A program made the position numbers and the translations under genes. The notes beneath the pieces were generated by a model, which searched no databases, had not been told where the DNA came from, and saw only the letters and a program-made list of their open reading frames with translations. 64,000 bases of DNA, taken from IMG/VR virus record IMGVR_UViG_3300025070_000022, positions 25,941-89,940 of that record; one strand, 5' to 3'. Positions 8,378 to 15,927 of this stretch are shown here, piece by piece. Source of the DNA: a virus. Position 1 is the stretch's first letter. The number at the start of each line of letters is the position of its first letter.

Positions 8378-8484
8378 AGTGCATAAAACCAATGATACAC
8401 AGACCGGAATTTGAAAGCAGTCGTCACTGTAAATTGTGTGAAGCAGAACGAATCATCAAGGAAATAACAGGTGAAGAAGAATGA
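8374..8484 (+). CDS. Very small Cys-containing protein
   Basis: A 36-residue frame beginning MKCIKPMIHRPEF and containing one HCKLC pair. It has AGGAGG about 8 bases upstream of ATG 8374, overlaps the preceding stop by four bases, and ends with GEEE, overlapping the next ATG. Strong ribosome-binding sites and chained ATGA overlaps argue that it is translated. Function unknown; a Cys3/His metal site is possible. Confidence 0.5.
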   Translation: MKCIKPMIHRPEFESSRHCKLCEAERIIKEITGEEE

Positions 8485-8681
8485 GTAAAAGAATACGAAG
8501 AACCGGCGTTGCTTGCACAGTATGTGGGGAAACCACTACTTCGGTTTATGCGAAAATTCAATCAACAAAGAATTATAGAAGCATAGGAGGGGTTTGTTCT
8601 AATCTCCATTTTTTCCCAAAAAATCAAGATAACGAAGGATGGAAACACATTAACAGATTTATTACAGGTGAAGAAGAATGA
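8481..8681 (+). CDS. Small zinc-ribbon-like protein
   Basis: A 66-residue basic protein with ACTVCGETT near the N-terminus and a third Cys in GGVCSNLHFF, suggesting a small metal-binding knuckle. The start overlaps the preceding stop, with GGTGA upstream. The C-terminus FITGEEE resembles that of the preceding small protein (EITGEEE), because both carry the same GGTGAAGAAGAATGA string that doubles as the next gene's ribosome-binding site. Confidence 0.55.
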   Translation: MSKRIRRTGVACTVCGETTTSVYAKIQSTKNYRSIGGVCSNLHFFPKNQDNEGWKHINRFITGEEE

Positions 8682-8737
8682 TTGAAATAGTAAAAGCCTT
8701 CGCCCTAGAAACATCAAAGGTGATAATAAATGAATGA
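8678..8737 (+). CDS. Possible 19-residue micropeptide
   Basis: A 19-codon frame (MIEIVKAFALETSKVIINE) starting in an ATGA overlap with the preceding gene, with GGTGA at normal spacing, and overlapping the next start. It may be a real micropeptide or simply a coupling device that carries ribosomes to the next gene. Confidence 0.3.
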   Translation: MIEIVKAFALETSKVIINE

Positions 8738-8867
8738 CAGATGTGTTAGATGCAAAAGCAATGTGAGGATTACCCATCCTTCAAAGTGCTACTGCTTCTC
8801 ATGCTATGTCAAATACTACAGAAGAACTGTAGTCAATAATAATAAAAGAGGAATAAAAAATGTTTAA
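8730..8867 (+). CDS. Small zinc-finger-like protein
   Basis: A 45-residue basic protein with CVRCK at residues 5-8 and a second cluster CYCFSCY, so four or five Cys are placed for one zinc site. GGTGAT lies about 5 bases before ATG 8730. It overlaps the following gene by 8 bases. Probably nucleic-acid or protein binding; function unknown. Confidence 0.55.
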   Translation: MNDRCVRCKSNVRITHPSKCYCFSCYVKYYRRTVVNNNKRGIKNV

Positions 8868-9015
8868 TTTAGATGAATTAATTGAAGTACAAAAAACAAC
8901 AAACGGAACACTCAGCGAACTACTGGCTAATGTCAAGAGAAGTAATAAGATTTTGATGATGGTCAACATTGTCAACATTGCTACTATCGTCACCTTATTG
9001 GTGGTGGTTCTGTGA
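8860..9015 (+). CDS. Small single-span membrane protein
   Basis: A 51-residue protein. An amphipathic N-terminal half (FNLDELIEVQKTTNGTLSELLANVKRSNK) is followed by a hydrophobic segment from about residue 32 to the end (ILMMVNIVNIATIVTLLVVVL), a probable C-terminal membrane anchor. GAGG lies upstream of the ATG. It overlaps the next GTG start by four bases. Confidence 0.5.
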   Translation: MFNLDELIEVQKTTNGTLSELLANVKRSNKILMMVNIVNIATIVTLLVVVL

Positions 9016-9188
9016 ATTTACCTTACTGGTATTTAACAGAACTAACTCATAGTCCAGTTGGAGAATTACTATATTTTACGATAGTTTTGATTCCGTTTAG
9101 ACTTGCTTTAAAATATTTATACAAGAGTTGGAAAAGTAATGATAGACAACCTAGTTTTTGGGATGATTACGATACGGAGGTTCGATAA
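9012..9188 (+). CDS. Small membrane-associated protein (GTG start)
   Basis: A 58-residue frame starting at GTG in a GTGA overlap. A hydrophobic stretch (VGELLYFTIVLIPFRLALKYLY) is followed by a polar tail ending DDYDTEVR. Its last codons contain the GGAGGT that serves as ribosome-binding site for polB-C, whose ATG follows after one spare base. It completes the cassette separating the polymerase halves. Confidence 0.45.
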   Translation: MNLPYWYLTELTHSPVGELLYFTIVLIPFRLALKYLYKSWKSNDRQPSFWDDYDTEVR

Positions 9189-9189
9189 T

Positions 9190-10074
9190 ATGGAAGTAGT
9201 TTATGGACACACAGACTCAATCTATGTCAAGGTAGATTCTATAGAGTCGGCCTTTTCATCTCTCGAAAAAATAAATGAAGAAGTTAGAACTATCTTTCCT
9301 AATTTACTAGGCCTAGAAGAACACCCTGTTATTCTAGAATTTGAGAAATACTTTGAATCATTAGGTGTAGGAATTACAAAAAACAGAAACGCTGGTTTAA
9401 TTTCTTGGGAAGATGGAGTTTGGTTAGACGAGCCTAAATTTACTCTAACAGGATTTACTTCTAAGAGAATTTCCGAAACAACAACGATGAAAGAAGTTCA
9501 AACAGTGGCCCTCAATATGTGGGTTTCCGGTAAATCGGAACTAGAAATAGTCGATTACGCTAAGTCTGTTTATGCCAAAGTCCTTTATGGGGAAATCAAT
9601 TACCGTGAAGTAGCAAAAAGAACTAGACTAAAGAAAGAGAGATTCCAAGTCAAATGTACCTGTAATAGAAAGTACGACATTAGAGAAATATCTTGGACTG
9701 ATGGTGAGTTCTTTTGTGGAAAGTGTGCAAAACACCCTTCTAAGTTCCTAACAGCCAAGGGAAAGAAGCCGACTATAAGCGAAGGCATTGTAGGTGTATT
9801 GTATTCCATGCAAGAAAGAAACCTTACCTTTGAAGACTCCTATGTATTCTTAAGAATAAGACCAGTTGGATTCTTTACTGACCCCTTAACCGGAGTTCGT
9901 AAAGAAGCCACTTATGTTTCCGGAAATACTTTTTCCGAGATAGAGGGTTTTGAACCCGATTGGCCCCACTACGCCGAACAAGTAGTGAAAAAAGTACAAC
10001 CCATTTTCGATGCTATGGGTTGGGATACTAAACAAATTAAAACTAAGCAACGAACTTTTGATGAATGGTGGTAA
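9190..10074 (+). CDS. polB-C: DNA polymerase family B, C-terminal part (motif C and thumb)
   Basis: A 294-residue protein. ATG 9190 is chosen over ATG 9139 because GGAGGT sits 8-9 bases before it and because MEVVYGHTDSIYV aligns directly with the strand leading into polymerase motif C. Motif C reads YGHTDS (residues 5-10) instead of YGDTDS: the first Asp is His, while D9, equivalent to the main catalytic Asp, remains. The thumb contains a zinc ribbon with Cys156, 158, 176 and 179. Joined directly to the end of polB-N (AREMEG plus MEVVYG), the spacing between the conserved Arg and motif C is that of an uninterrupted PolB. Confidence 0.92.
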   Translation: MEVVYGHTDSIYVKVDSIESAFSSLEKINEEVRTIFPNLLGLEEHPVILEFEKYFESLGVGITKNRNAGLISWEDGVWLDEPKFTLTGFTSKRISETTTMKEVQTVALNMWVSGKSELEIVDYAKSVYAKVLYGEINYREVAKRTRLKKERFQVKCTCNRKYDIREISWTDGEFFCGKCAKHPSKFLTAKGKKPTISEGIVGVLYSMQERNLTFEDSYVFLRIRPVGFFTDPLTGVRKEATYVSGNTFSEIEGFEPDWPHYAEQVVKKVQPIFDAMGWDTKQIKTKQRTFDEWW

Positions 10075-10076
10075 CT

Positions 10077-10994
10077 ATGACAGATAAAACAGATTATGAA
10101 ATAGAAATAGAAGCGATGGCAGATTACACATACCAATTCTTGCCGGAAAATTACGACGACCCAACCGAACCTATCCTAAAGATAAGTAAGTCTTCTCTAG
10201 GAACTTTCGATTGGTGTCCCAAAAAGTACGAGTTTAGTTATGTTAAGCGACTACCTCAAGACCAAACAGAAGCCATGCGTAAGGGTACTATCATGCACAA
10301 CGCAAGAGAAGATTTCTTTAACGATTTCGATATTAAGAAGGCAGAAGACATGACCCATAGCGAAGTAGTTGACTACTGTGCAACACTATTCCCGCTAGAC
10401 GACTATTCGGACGACTACCAAACAATCATTGCTTTCGAGGCTCAACGATTTGTAGACGCTAGAACTGATGAAAAACTGGATGAGTTTTTACCTGCTTGTA
10501 ACGAAGGTAAGTTTGATTGTGCTATTGTTATTCGTGCAGACCAAAACCCCGACTATATTCTAAGCAGGGATTATGTAGTTCATCTACAAGGAATCATAGA
10601 TAGAATATTTAAGGAAGGCAACGGTTACATTCCAATGGAATTCAAGACTGGCCCTTGGAAGGATTACAAAGCAACTTCTATGAGAAAGGAAATGGCATTC
10701 TACAAGATTCTAATTGAAAACTCTAGTGACTTGGTTTTGAAACAGGCTGGACTAGAACCCAACATTCCTGTTAGCCATTGGGCTTGGTACTATCCAATCT
10801 CGAACCACTTCCATTGCGAAGACGCTACTAGTAGATACCGAGTAAATAATGTAAATGGAGTTATGAAGAACATTGCTAAGTTGATTCATGCCTACGAACA
10901 AAAAATATTCGAGACTAAGTTTTACTACAAGACTTGCACACACTGTTCCTTCTTTGGGCTTTGTGATGCGGCTCAAGATAGTGGGTGGCTTTGA
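10077..10994 (+). CDS. Cas4/RecB-like PD-(D/E)XK nuclease with Fe-S cluster
   Basis: A 305-residue nuclease. ATG 10077 follows GGTGGT; an ATG at 10065 is less likely. Visible motifs are Cys47 in DWCPKKYEF, the KGTIMHNARE histidine motif, GIIDRIF (catalytic Asp), and YIPMEFKTG (E-x-K). Three Cys near the C-terminus (CTHCSFFGLC) complete the one-plus-three Cys pattern of Cas4/AddB-type 4Fe-4S nucleases. It probably resects DNA ends during replication or recombination. No Cas1/Cas2 or repeat array is present, so a CRISPR role is not supported. Confidence 0.88.
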   Translation: MTDKTDYEIEIEAMADYTYQFLPENYDDPTEPILKISKSSLGTFDWCPKKYEFSYVKRLPQDQTEAMRKGTIMHNAREDFFNDFDIKKAEDMTHSEVVDYCATLFPLDDYSDDYQTIIAFEAQRFVDARTDEKLDEFLPACNEGKFDCAIVIRADQNPDYILSRDYVVHLQGIIDRIFKEGNGYIPMEFKTGPWKDYKATSMRKEMAFYKILIENSSDLVLKQAGLEPNIPVSHWAWYYPISNHFHCEDATSRYRVNNVNGVMKNIAKLIHAYEQKIFETKFYYKTCTHCSFFGLCDAAQDSGWL

Positions 10995-11146
10995 TGGTGG
11001 AAGGCTTAGACAGAAGTACTAAGAGAGATGATAACGCTGGTAAAATTGCATTAGACGCAATTACTATTCTTAGTAATTTAGGTTATAGCCAATATTCCAT
11101 ACTACTGCTCAACAGATTGGAGGCTGTACTCAATGAACGAAACTGA
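10994..11146 (+). CDS. Small helical protein, unknown
   Basis: A 50-residue frame starting in a TGATG overlap with the nuclease gene, with GGTGG upstream. It is mainly helical (DNAGKIALDAITILSNLGY; YSILLLNRLEAVLNE) and overlaps the next gene by 14 bases. No family recognised. Confidence 0.45.
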   Translation: MVEGLDRSTKRDDNAGKIALDAITILSNLGYSQYSILLLNRLEAVLNERN

Positions 11147-11498
11147 AATAGAAAACATAGTTAGGAATCGAGAATGGTCTTTCTCCGAGTTATCCAATTT
11201 GAGAAGTACTATTTCTAATCTAGGGGACGAGATTTACCATGAAATGAATCTAATGGATAGGTTTTCTTTAATTAGAGATGCCGAAGTTTATCCTTCTAAG
11301 ACCTACGAAGAGAGTATGAAGAAAGCAGTTAAAATAGAATTAACTGGAATGATTGCAGAAGTTTTTACTAAAATGCTACAAACAGCAAAGATTGATTTTG
11401 GAGGAAATAAAAATGAAATATCCGAGGGAAGTGTGGGCGGGAAGTCACATCAAGAACGCCCCACAGATGAAAAGAAGAATAGTGCAGAAGAAGAGTGA
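11133..11498 (+). CDS. Helical protein overlapping the primase start, unknown
   Basis: A 121-residue protein with helical N-terminal two-thirds and a polar, low-complexity tail (GNKNEISEGSVGGKSHQERPTDEKKN). The tail is encoded in the region that also encodes the first 28 codons of the primase in another frame, so its composition may be dictated by that overlap. Its start overlaps the preceding small gene. Function unknown; the coupling suggests a primase or nuclease accessory. Confidence 0.55.
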   Translation: MNETEIENIVRNREWSFSELSNLRSTISNLGDEIYHEMNLMDRFSLIRDAEVYPSKTYEESMKKAVKIELTGMIAEVFTKMLQTAKIDFGGNKNEISEGSVGGKSHQERPTDEKKNSAEEE

Positions 11499-12468
11499 CT
11501 ACATTGAGTTTGTGAGAAGTCACAATAATAGGACCAATGTCTACACTACAGTCTACGACTTTGCTAAGTTTGCAGAAACAGCAAAGGTGGAATCTTCTGT
11601 TATCCTAGATAGGGTATTCTTCGACTTTGATGCTCATGGGGAAGACGGACTACAACATGCCTATGAAGATTTAAAGGATACCTTAGACTACATCGGTGGC
11701 ACTAAACATACTACCTTCTTTTCCGGAAGAGGGTTTCACTTGTTTGTCTTTGGTGAAGTGACCGATGAACCAAGAAATCTACAGTTCTACTTTAGAGAAG
11801 TAAAGGATTACCTAAAGTCTAATCATTATCAAAATGCCCCACTAACTTTAGATGAAAGAGTGGGACAGACTACTAGATTAAGAAGAGTACCCAATACTGT
11901 AAATCTAGCCAGCGACAATGGACATGGCATCCCCTACTATTGCATTCCAATCTTTGAAGAAGATATAGAGAAGGGAATCGACCACATACTAGATTTGGCT
12001 ATGGCCCCTCGTCTTGTCCCTATGAAGTTCTCCGGTAGCAAGTTAGCAGTATGGCCTTCCGCACCCCCCATTGATGAAGTCGAAGGGGAAATTGAGCCTG
12101 TAGTCGTTGAGGGTTCGCTCCCTGTTCTCCCCTGTATCTACAATGCCATAATGGTTGAGAACCCTTCCCACATGGCTAGAGTTTATTTGGTATCTTGGTT
12201 CCGAGATTTACTAACAGGAAGACAAGATTTGAAAGAACAAAAACAAAAAGAATCAATACTCAATACTATTGTAGATGAGATAGAAAAGATTGCTACTAGT
12301 TCCGATGAAGTTTGGCTTGATTGGGATAAGGCAACTACAAGAAAGCATGCAAAATTTACCGTATATGGTAATTACAATACTCCTAACTGTAAAACCAAGT
12401 TAATACCCGAAGGGTATTGTGCTGGTAAATGTTGGAGATACCCCGACTATTTGGAGGAAAAAAAATGA
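11413..12468 (+). CDS. priSL: Archaeal-type DNA primase, PriS catalytic domain fused to PriL C-terminal Fe-S domain
   Basis: A 351-residue protein. ATG 11413 has GGAGGA at correct spacing, even though the start lies 86 bases inside the preceding gene. The PriS catalytic motifs are present: FFDFDAHG with D71 and D73, SGRGFHLF from S104 including H109, and a later basic motif TTRLRRVPNTVN. The C-terminal region resembles the PriL Fe-S domain, with Cys in VLPCIYNAI, TPNCKTKL and GYCAGKCWRYP, four in total, and HMARVYLVSWF corresponding to the H-x-x-R-F helix. Cellular archaea usually split these functions between two genes; fused forms are known in some archaea and mobile elements. Confidence 0.88.
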   Translation: MKYPREVWAGSHIKNAPQMKRRIVQKKSDYIEFVRSHNNRTNVYTTVYDFAKFAETAKVESSVILDRVFFDFDAHGEDGLQHAYEDLKDTLDYIGGTKHTTFFSGRGFHLFVFGEVTDEPRNLQFYFREVKDYLKSNHYQNAPLTLDERVGQTTRLRRVPNTVNLASDNGHGIPYYCIPIFEEDIEKGIDHILDLAMAPRLVPMKFSGSKLAVWPSAPPIDEVEGEIEPVVVEGSLPVLPCIYNAIMVENPSHMARVYLVSWFRDLLTGRQDLKEQKQKESILNTIVDEIEKIATSSDEVWLDWDKATTRKHAKFTVYGNYNTPNCKTKLIPEGYCAGKCWRYPDYLEEKK

Positions 12469-12809
12469 ACTACGATTATGCAAAATGGAATCAAATGATA
12501 TACGGCCCTGCTTATTATGATGAAGGAGAACAAGAAGAACCTGCTCCTGTCATTTTATCCGCTTGGAAGTGGGAAGTTAGAATGGAAGGAAGACAAGTCT
12601 TTTGGAGATTTGAAAATAAGATGATGGGAACTTTTAGGTTCTCTCCTAAGAGATGGAATGACGAAGGAAATGAGTATCCTAGGGAGTGGCCCGATTGGTT
12701 GCTCTTCGATTTTATAGATTATGTATGGGGCTATACCGACAAAGAAACAAAAGTTCTCACCACATCTATAAACGAAGACTCTAAGCAACAAAAGTTGGAG
12801 TTGAATTGA
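12465..12809 (+). CDS. Trp-rich small protein, unknown
   Basis: A 114-residue protein. ATG 12465 lies 5-6 bases after GGAGG and overlaps the primase stop. It is rich in Trp/Tyr (SAWKWEVRMEGRQVFWRFENK; EWPDWLLFDFIDYVWGY), which suggests a compact beta-barrel-like fold. No motif recognised. It sits between primase and XPF-like nuclease. Confidence 0.55.
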   Translation: MNYDYAKWNQMIYGPAYYDEGEQEEPAPVILSAWKWEVRMEGRQVFWRFENKMMGTFRFSPKRWNDEGNEYPREWPDWLLFDFIDYVWGYTDKETKVLTTSINEDSKQQKLELN

Positions 12810-13501
12810 TGCTGACTATTGATAGTAGGGAAAGAAAAGGCTCTAAACTAGTCGGTCTAGTTGTCGAAAAAGCCGACTCACTTGGGATACCAAATGAGAA
12901 AAAATGGATAGAGGTAGGTGATTATGTTTTTGACGATGTTTGTTTTGAAGCAAAGTCTTGTCTTGACTTCATTCAATCAGTATTGAACAAAAGAATTTGG
13001 ACTCAAATAGATAACATGGACCGACATTACAAACACAACATAGTAATTATCTATGGTGATTTAGAGAGCGATATTAAGTCCTTAGTAGAACATTCTAGAA
13101 AGACTAACTTTGTATTTAGTCAACACAATCTAAGAAGAAGATTTCTAGGAGCATTAGGTAGAATTACTCTAGACACTGACACAAGAGCCTTTTGGGTTCC
13201 TAGTGAAAAGGAAGCCTCTTTGATAATAACAACTATTTGTAAGATGAAGCCAATAGAAAGGCCCTCATTAAATCCGCAGTTGATAAAACGGATAGCAACT
13301 GATGATATGAGAGTTGATGTATTGACTTCTATTAAAGGAATTTCAGTGAAGAAAGCCAAGGCCCTTTTGAAGAAGTTTGGCTCTGTCGTTGAAATTTCCT
13401 ATGCCAAACTATCCGAGATAAAAGCAGTAGAGGGATTTGGGACTACCCTTGCTGAAAGAGTACTAGAAGTCCTAAACACAGAAGATAAGGTGACAATATG
13501 A
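12809..13501 (+). CDS. XPF/ERCC4-type structure-specific nuclease with helix-hairpin-helix domain
   Basis: A 230-residue protein. The nuclease domain has LTIDSRERKGS, VGDYVFDDVCFEAKSCLDFIQS (the GDY and ExK residues of the ERCC4 core) and a predicted basic helix, but no helicase domain. The C-terminal tandem helix-hairpin-helix is visible in LTSIKGISVKKAKALLKKFGS and IKAVEGFGTTLAERVLEVL. This matches the archaeal short XPF/Mus81-like nucleases that cleave branched or flap DNA, often with PCNA. ATG 12809 overlaps the preceding stop, with GGAG upstream. Confidence 0.9.
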   Translation: MLTIDSRERKGSKLVGLVVEKADSLGIPNEKKWIEVGDYVFDDVCFEAKSCLDFIQSVLNKRIWTQIDNMDRHYKHNIVIIYGDLESDIKSLVEHSRKTNFVFSQHNLRRRFLGALGRITLDTDTRAFWVPSEKEASLIITTICKMKPIERPSLNPQLIKRIATDDMRVDVLTSIKGISVKKAKALLKKFGSVVEISYAKLSEIKAVEGFGTTLAERVLEVLNTEDKVTI

Positions 13502-15081
13502 ATGATGAAGATTGGGTAACAACCCCCGAATACAAAGACGAAGAATTACACGCCCTTCCTATGGAAGAAGCGAGAGAACAGCCGGATAGGATTATAGGAG
13601 ATACTAAATTACCTAAATTCTTAGAGGGATGGGTGAAGGAAGCAACCAATGTTTCTCACTACAATGAAATACCTGCGGCCATGACTGCTTTAGTTCTAGT
13701 CGGACAAATGTGTAAAGGCTTTGTTAAGATACCAATTAAATCTTCTATCATAGATTCGAGAGTACATTTCATTTGGATTCAAACCTCCGGTACTGGAAAA
13801 AGTGAATTGATGAATTTTGTAATACCAGTTTCAAAGGGATTGTGGGAAAAAATTAACGCACACCACAGTTATAGAGAACACAAGTACATAGGCCCACATG
13901 AAAAGTTAGAACAATTTGATAACTTTGAAGTTGTTGAGTACACTGATGCGGCATTAATAGGATACCAAAAAATAGTAATTGCTAATGAAGCATTTGTAGA
14001 AAACAATGCAGAAGTTGAAATTGGTGACGAAGTTTGGGAGCCAGTTAAGGGTTCTTTAGATGGACATGGTTTAGCCCGATGGGATGAGTTCACTAACTCC
14101 GGTGTTTTCAGTAAAACCCAACATAAGAATTCAATTGTCACTTATTTGAATACATTAATGAATTCCATTGGTGGTTCTTCTCAAGTAATAACTAAGAAAT
14201 TAAAAGAAGGTCCAGTAGTAGAATGCCATTCCGAGCGTTCTATTATGGCAACTACTTTCCCGCCGGATACACTAGATAAGGCGATTACAGAAACCGGACT
14301 ATTTCAAAGGGCAACCGTCTATATTTGGAGAGTTCCGGAATACATCAAAGATGAAATTGATGAGATGATTGTAGATAACTTTGGGACATTTGAAGATGTT
14401 AATTTGCCTATTGAGAAATACACAGAAGAACTGTTTGAGATTTACAAACTGACACAGGCTCGCTTCCTGTCTACTGCTAAGTACGATGAACAAGGGAATC
14501 AAATAGAAGCACCCAACCCAACTAAGGTAATTAGAAGGGGTAATGATTTTAGAGATGCTATGCGCCTAAGAATGCATGACTTGAGAAAAATGGTAAAGGC
14601 AGAAGAAGGATTGACTAGAGAGGCCGCTAGAACCTTCTTGACAAGGATGAATATAATGATGGGTAGGATTGCCTACCTTTGTTCTGTAGTAGAAGCCAAG
14701 GACATAAAAGACCCTAAAAAACAGTTCGTAGTCACTGCTAGAAATGTTAATCAATCCGCCTTCATTATCCGCAACTGCTATAAATCATTGATTTCGTGGT
14801 TTGCTCAAAGCCTACGGGTCACTAAGTCCGGTATGGCAAAAACGATTGGAGCGGGATATTTGGAAGTCTATGAAAATTTGATGGAAACTCAAGTTCGTAG
14901 AATCAATGATGTAGACGGTTGGGTTCCTAAGAAATCTATGATGGAGAACTACCGAACTACAAAAAAGGTAAGTCCAGCAACAGGGTACAATCATTGGGAT
15001 AAAGTCGAAGGATATTTTGAGGAAACAAAAGACAACCGAGCAGTATTCGTTAGATTAAAAAAAGAAGGTGAAAGAAAATGA
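13498..15081 (+). CDS. P-loop ATPase, candidate replicative helicase (DUF3987-like)
   Basis: A 527-residue protein. Walker A is QTSGTGKS (95-102) and a Walker B-like LARWDEF lies after a long insert. A helical region (EEGLTREAARTFLTRMNIMMGRIAYL, then RNVNQSAFIIRNCYKSL) recalls the C-terminal part of DUF3987/primase-associated helicases. The last 90 residues look like a winged helix (DGWVPKKSMMENYRTTKK). No other helicase is seen in the replication block, which makes this the best candidate for fork unwinding. I cannot confirm helicase activity from motifs alone. Confidence 0.6.
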   Translation: MNDEDWVTTPEYKDEELHALPMEEAREQPDRIIGDTKLPKFLEGWVKEATNVSHYNEIPAAMTALVLVGQMCKGFVKIPIKSSIIDSRVHFIWIQTSGTGKSELMNFVIPVSKGLWEKINAHHSYREHKYIGPHEKLEQFDNFEVVEYTDAALIGYQKIVIANEAFVENNAEVEIGDEVWEPVKGSLDGHGLARWDEFTNSGVFSKTQHKNSIVTYLNTLMNSIGGSSQVITKKLKEGPVVECHSERSIMATTFPPDTLDKAITETGLFQRATVYIWRVPEYIKDEIDEMIVDNFGTFEDVNLPIEKYTEELFEIYKLTQARFLSTAKYDEQGNQIEAPNPTKVIRRGNDFRDAMRLRMHDLRKMVKAEEGLTREAARTFLTRMNIMMGRIAYLCSVVEAKDIKDPKKQFVVTARNVNQSAFIIRNCYKSLISWFAQSLRVTKSGMAKTIGAGYLEVYENLMETQVRRINDVDGWVPKKSMMENYRTTKKVSPATGYNHWDKVEGYFEETKDNRAVFVRLKKEGERK

Positions 15082-15311
15082 AAAAATACGAAAATACATT
15101 CATCGTGTTCGATGTAACAAAGGGACCGAAAGTTATCATTGAAGCGTTGAATACATACGGAGAAGAAGGATGGGAATGCGCTACAATGATTACTGTAGGA
15201 AACATGAACATTGTTGCTTTCCTAAAGAGAAGCATTGGCGAAGAAGAAACTAAGGCTGACCCTGCTACGGAAAAAATCAACAAACTTTGGGCTACTGATG
15301 GCGGTAAGTGA
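15078..15311 (+). CDS. DUF4177-like small protein
   Basis: A 77-residue protein with YENTFIVFDV, then VIIEALNTYGEEGWECATMITVGNMNIVAFLKR, the strand-helix-GEEGWE-strand pattern of the small DUF4177 fold. The start overlaps the helicase stop by four bases, with AAAGGTGAAAG upstream. Function of this fold is unknown. Confidence 0.6.
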   Translation: MKKYENTFIVFDVTKGPKVIIEALNTYGEEGWECATMITVGNMNIVAFLKRSIGEEETKADPATEKINKLWATDGGK

Positions 15312-15315
15312 TTAC

Positions 15316-15927
15316 ATGTCTAATGTACTAGCGTTGGACATAGAAACAAAAAACATGTCCCATGAGATAGGTGGGTTTGGTAACACACACATGTTCCAAG
15401 TTTCTACTGTGGCCACATGGAATGGCACAACAGGAAATGTTTATCTCTCTAAGGAAGAAGTAGGGGATAGTGTAGAAGCCCTTACAAAGTCCGGATTTAG
15501 TGTGAAGGATATGTCGGAGTTGAAGTATGATTTGGAGAAGCACCAAGAAGAAGGCGGTCTTTTGTTAGGCCACAACATAGGTGCTTTCGACTTACCCATC
15601 TTAAAAAATTCTCTAGACATTTATTGCGTTAGAAAATACTTAGACAATAAGCAGTACATCGACACTAGCCGGTACTTGACCAGCAACTTTGGTGAGCGTT
15701 TTAAGTTACAGAACTTAGCAGAAAATACGCTAAAACAAGATAAATTGATGGAAAGCGCAGAAGCCCCTAAACTTTGGAAGATGGGTAGATACGAAGAGGT
15801 TGTAGAGTATTGTATGAAGGATACTCAAATCGTATATGACCTTTGGAAGCATGGTCAAGAGAACGGCTTAGTCAAAGCCTTCTCAATAGAAAAAGAAGAA
15901 TTTTTAGACTTGGAGGTTGATTGGTGA
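15316..15927 (+). CDS. DEDDy-type 3'-5' exonuclease (RNase H fold)
   Basis: A 203-residue protein. Exo I is LALDIET near the N-terminus, Exo II is GHNIGAFDLPIL, and Exo III is VVEYCMKDTQIVYDLW with the Y-x-x-x-D arrangement of DEDDy enzymes, like the proofreading domain of DNA polymerases or the 'predicted 3'-5' exonuclease' of archaea. PolB already has its own exonuclease domain, so this is a second, free-standing one. The start is uncertain: ATG 15316 (MSNVLALD) is preferred; ATG 15298 adds six residues. Confidence 0.85.
   Translation: MSNVLALDIETKNMSHEIGGFGNTHMFQVSTVATWNGTTGNVYLSKEEVGDSVEALTKSGFSVKDMSELKYDLEKHQEEGGLLLGHNIGAFDLPILKNSLDIYCVRKYLDNKQYIDTSRYLTSNFGERFKLQNLAENTLKQDKLMESAEAPKLWKMGRYEEVVEYCMKDTQIVYDLWKHGQENGLVKAFSIEKEEFLDLEVDW

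Noticed and set aside
8141-9190. Intein or group I intron interrupting polB
   Set aside because: polB-N has its own stop codon, polB-C has its own ribosome-binding site and ATG, and the gap is filled with small coupled frames. No intein splice residues (Cys/Ser start, HN end) or endonuclease are present.
8130-9196. ATGGAAG repeat as a transposon target-site duplication
   Set aside because: Seven bases in AT-rich coding DNA can recur by chance, no transposase or terminal inverted repeats are visible, and joining the two full frames directly gives better PolB spacing than removing one copy.
10077-10994. Cas4 as part of a CRISPR adaptation module
   Set aside because: No Cas1, Cas2, effector genes or repeat-spacer array are seen. 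Cas4-like nucleases are common in archaeal viruses as replication or recombination enzymes.
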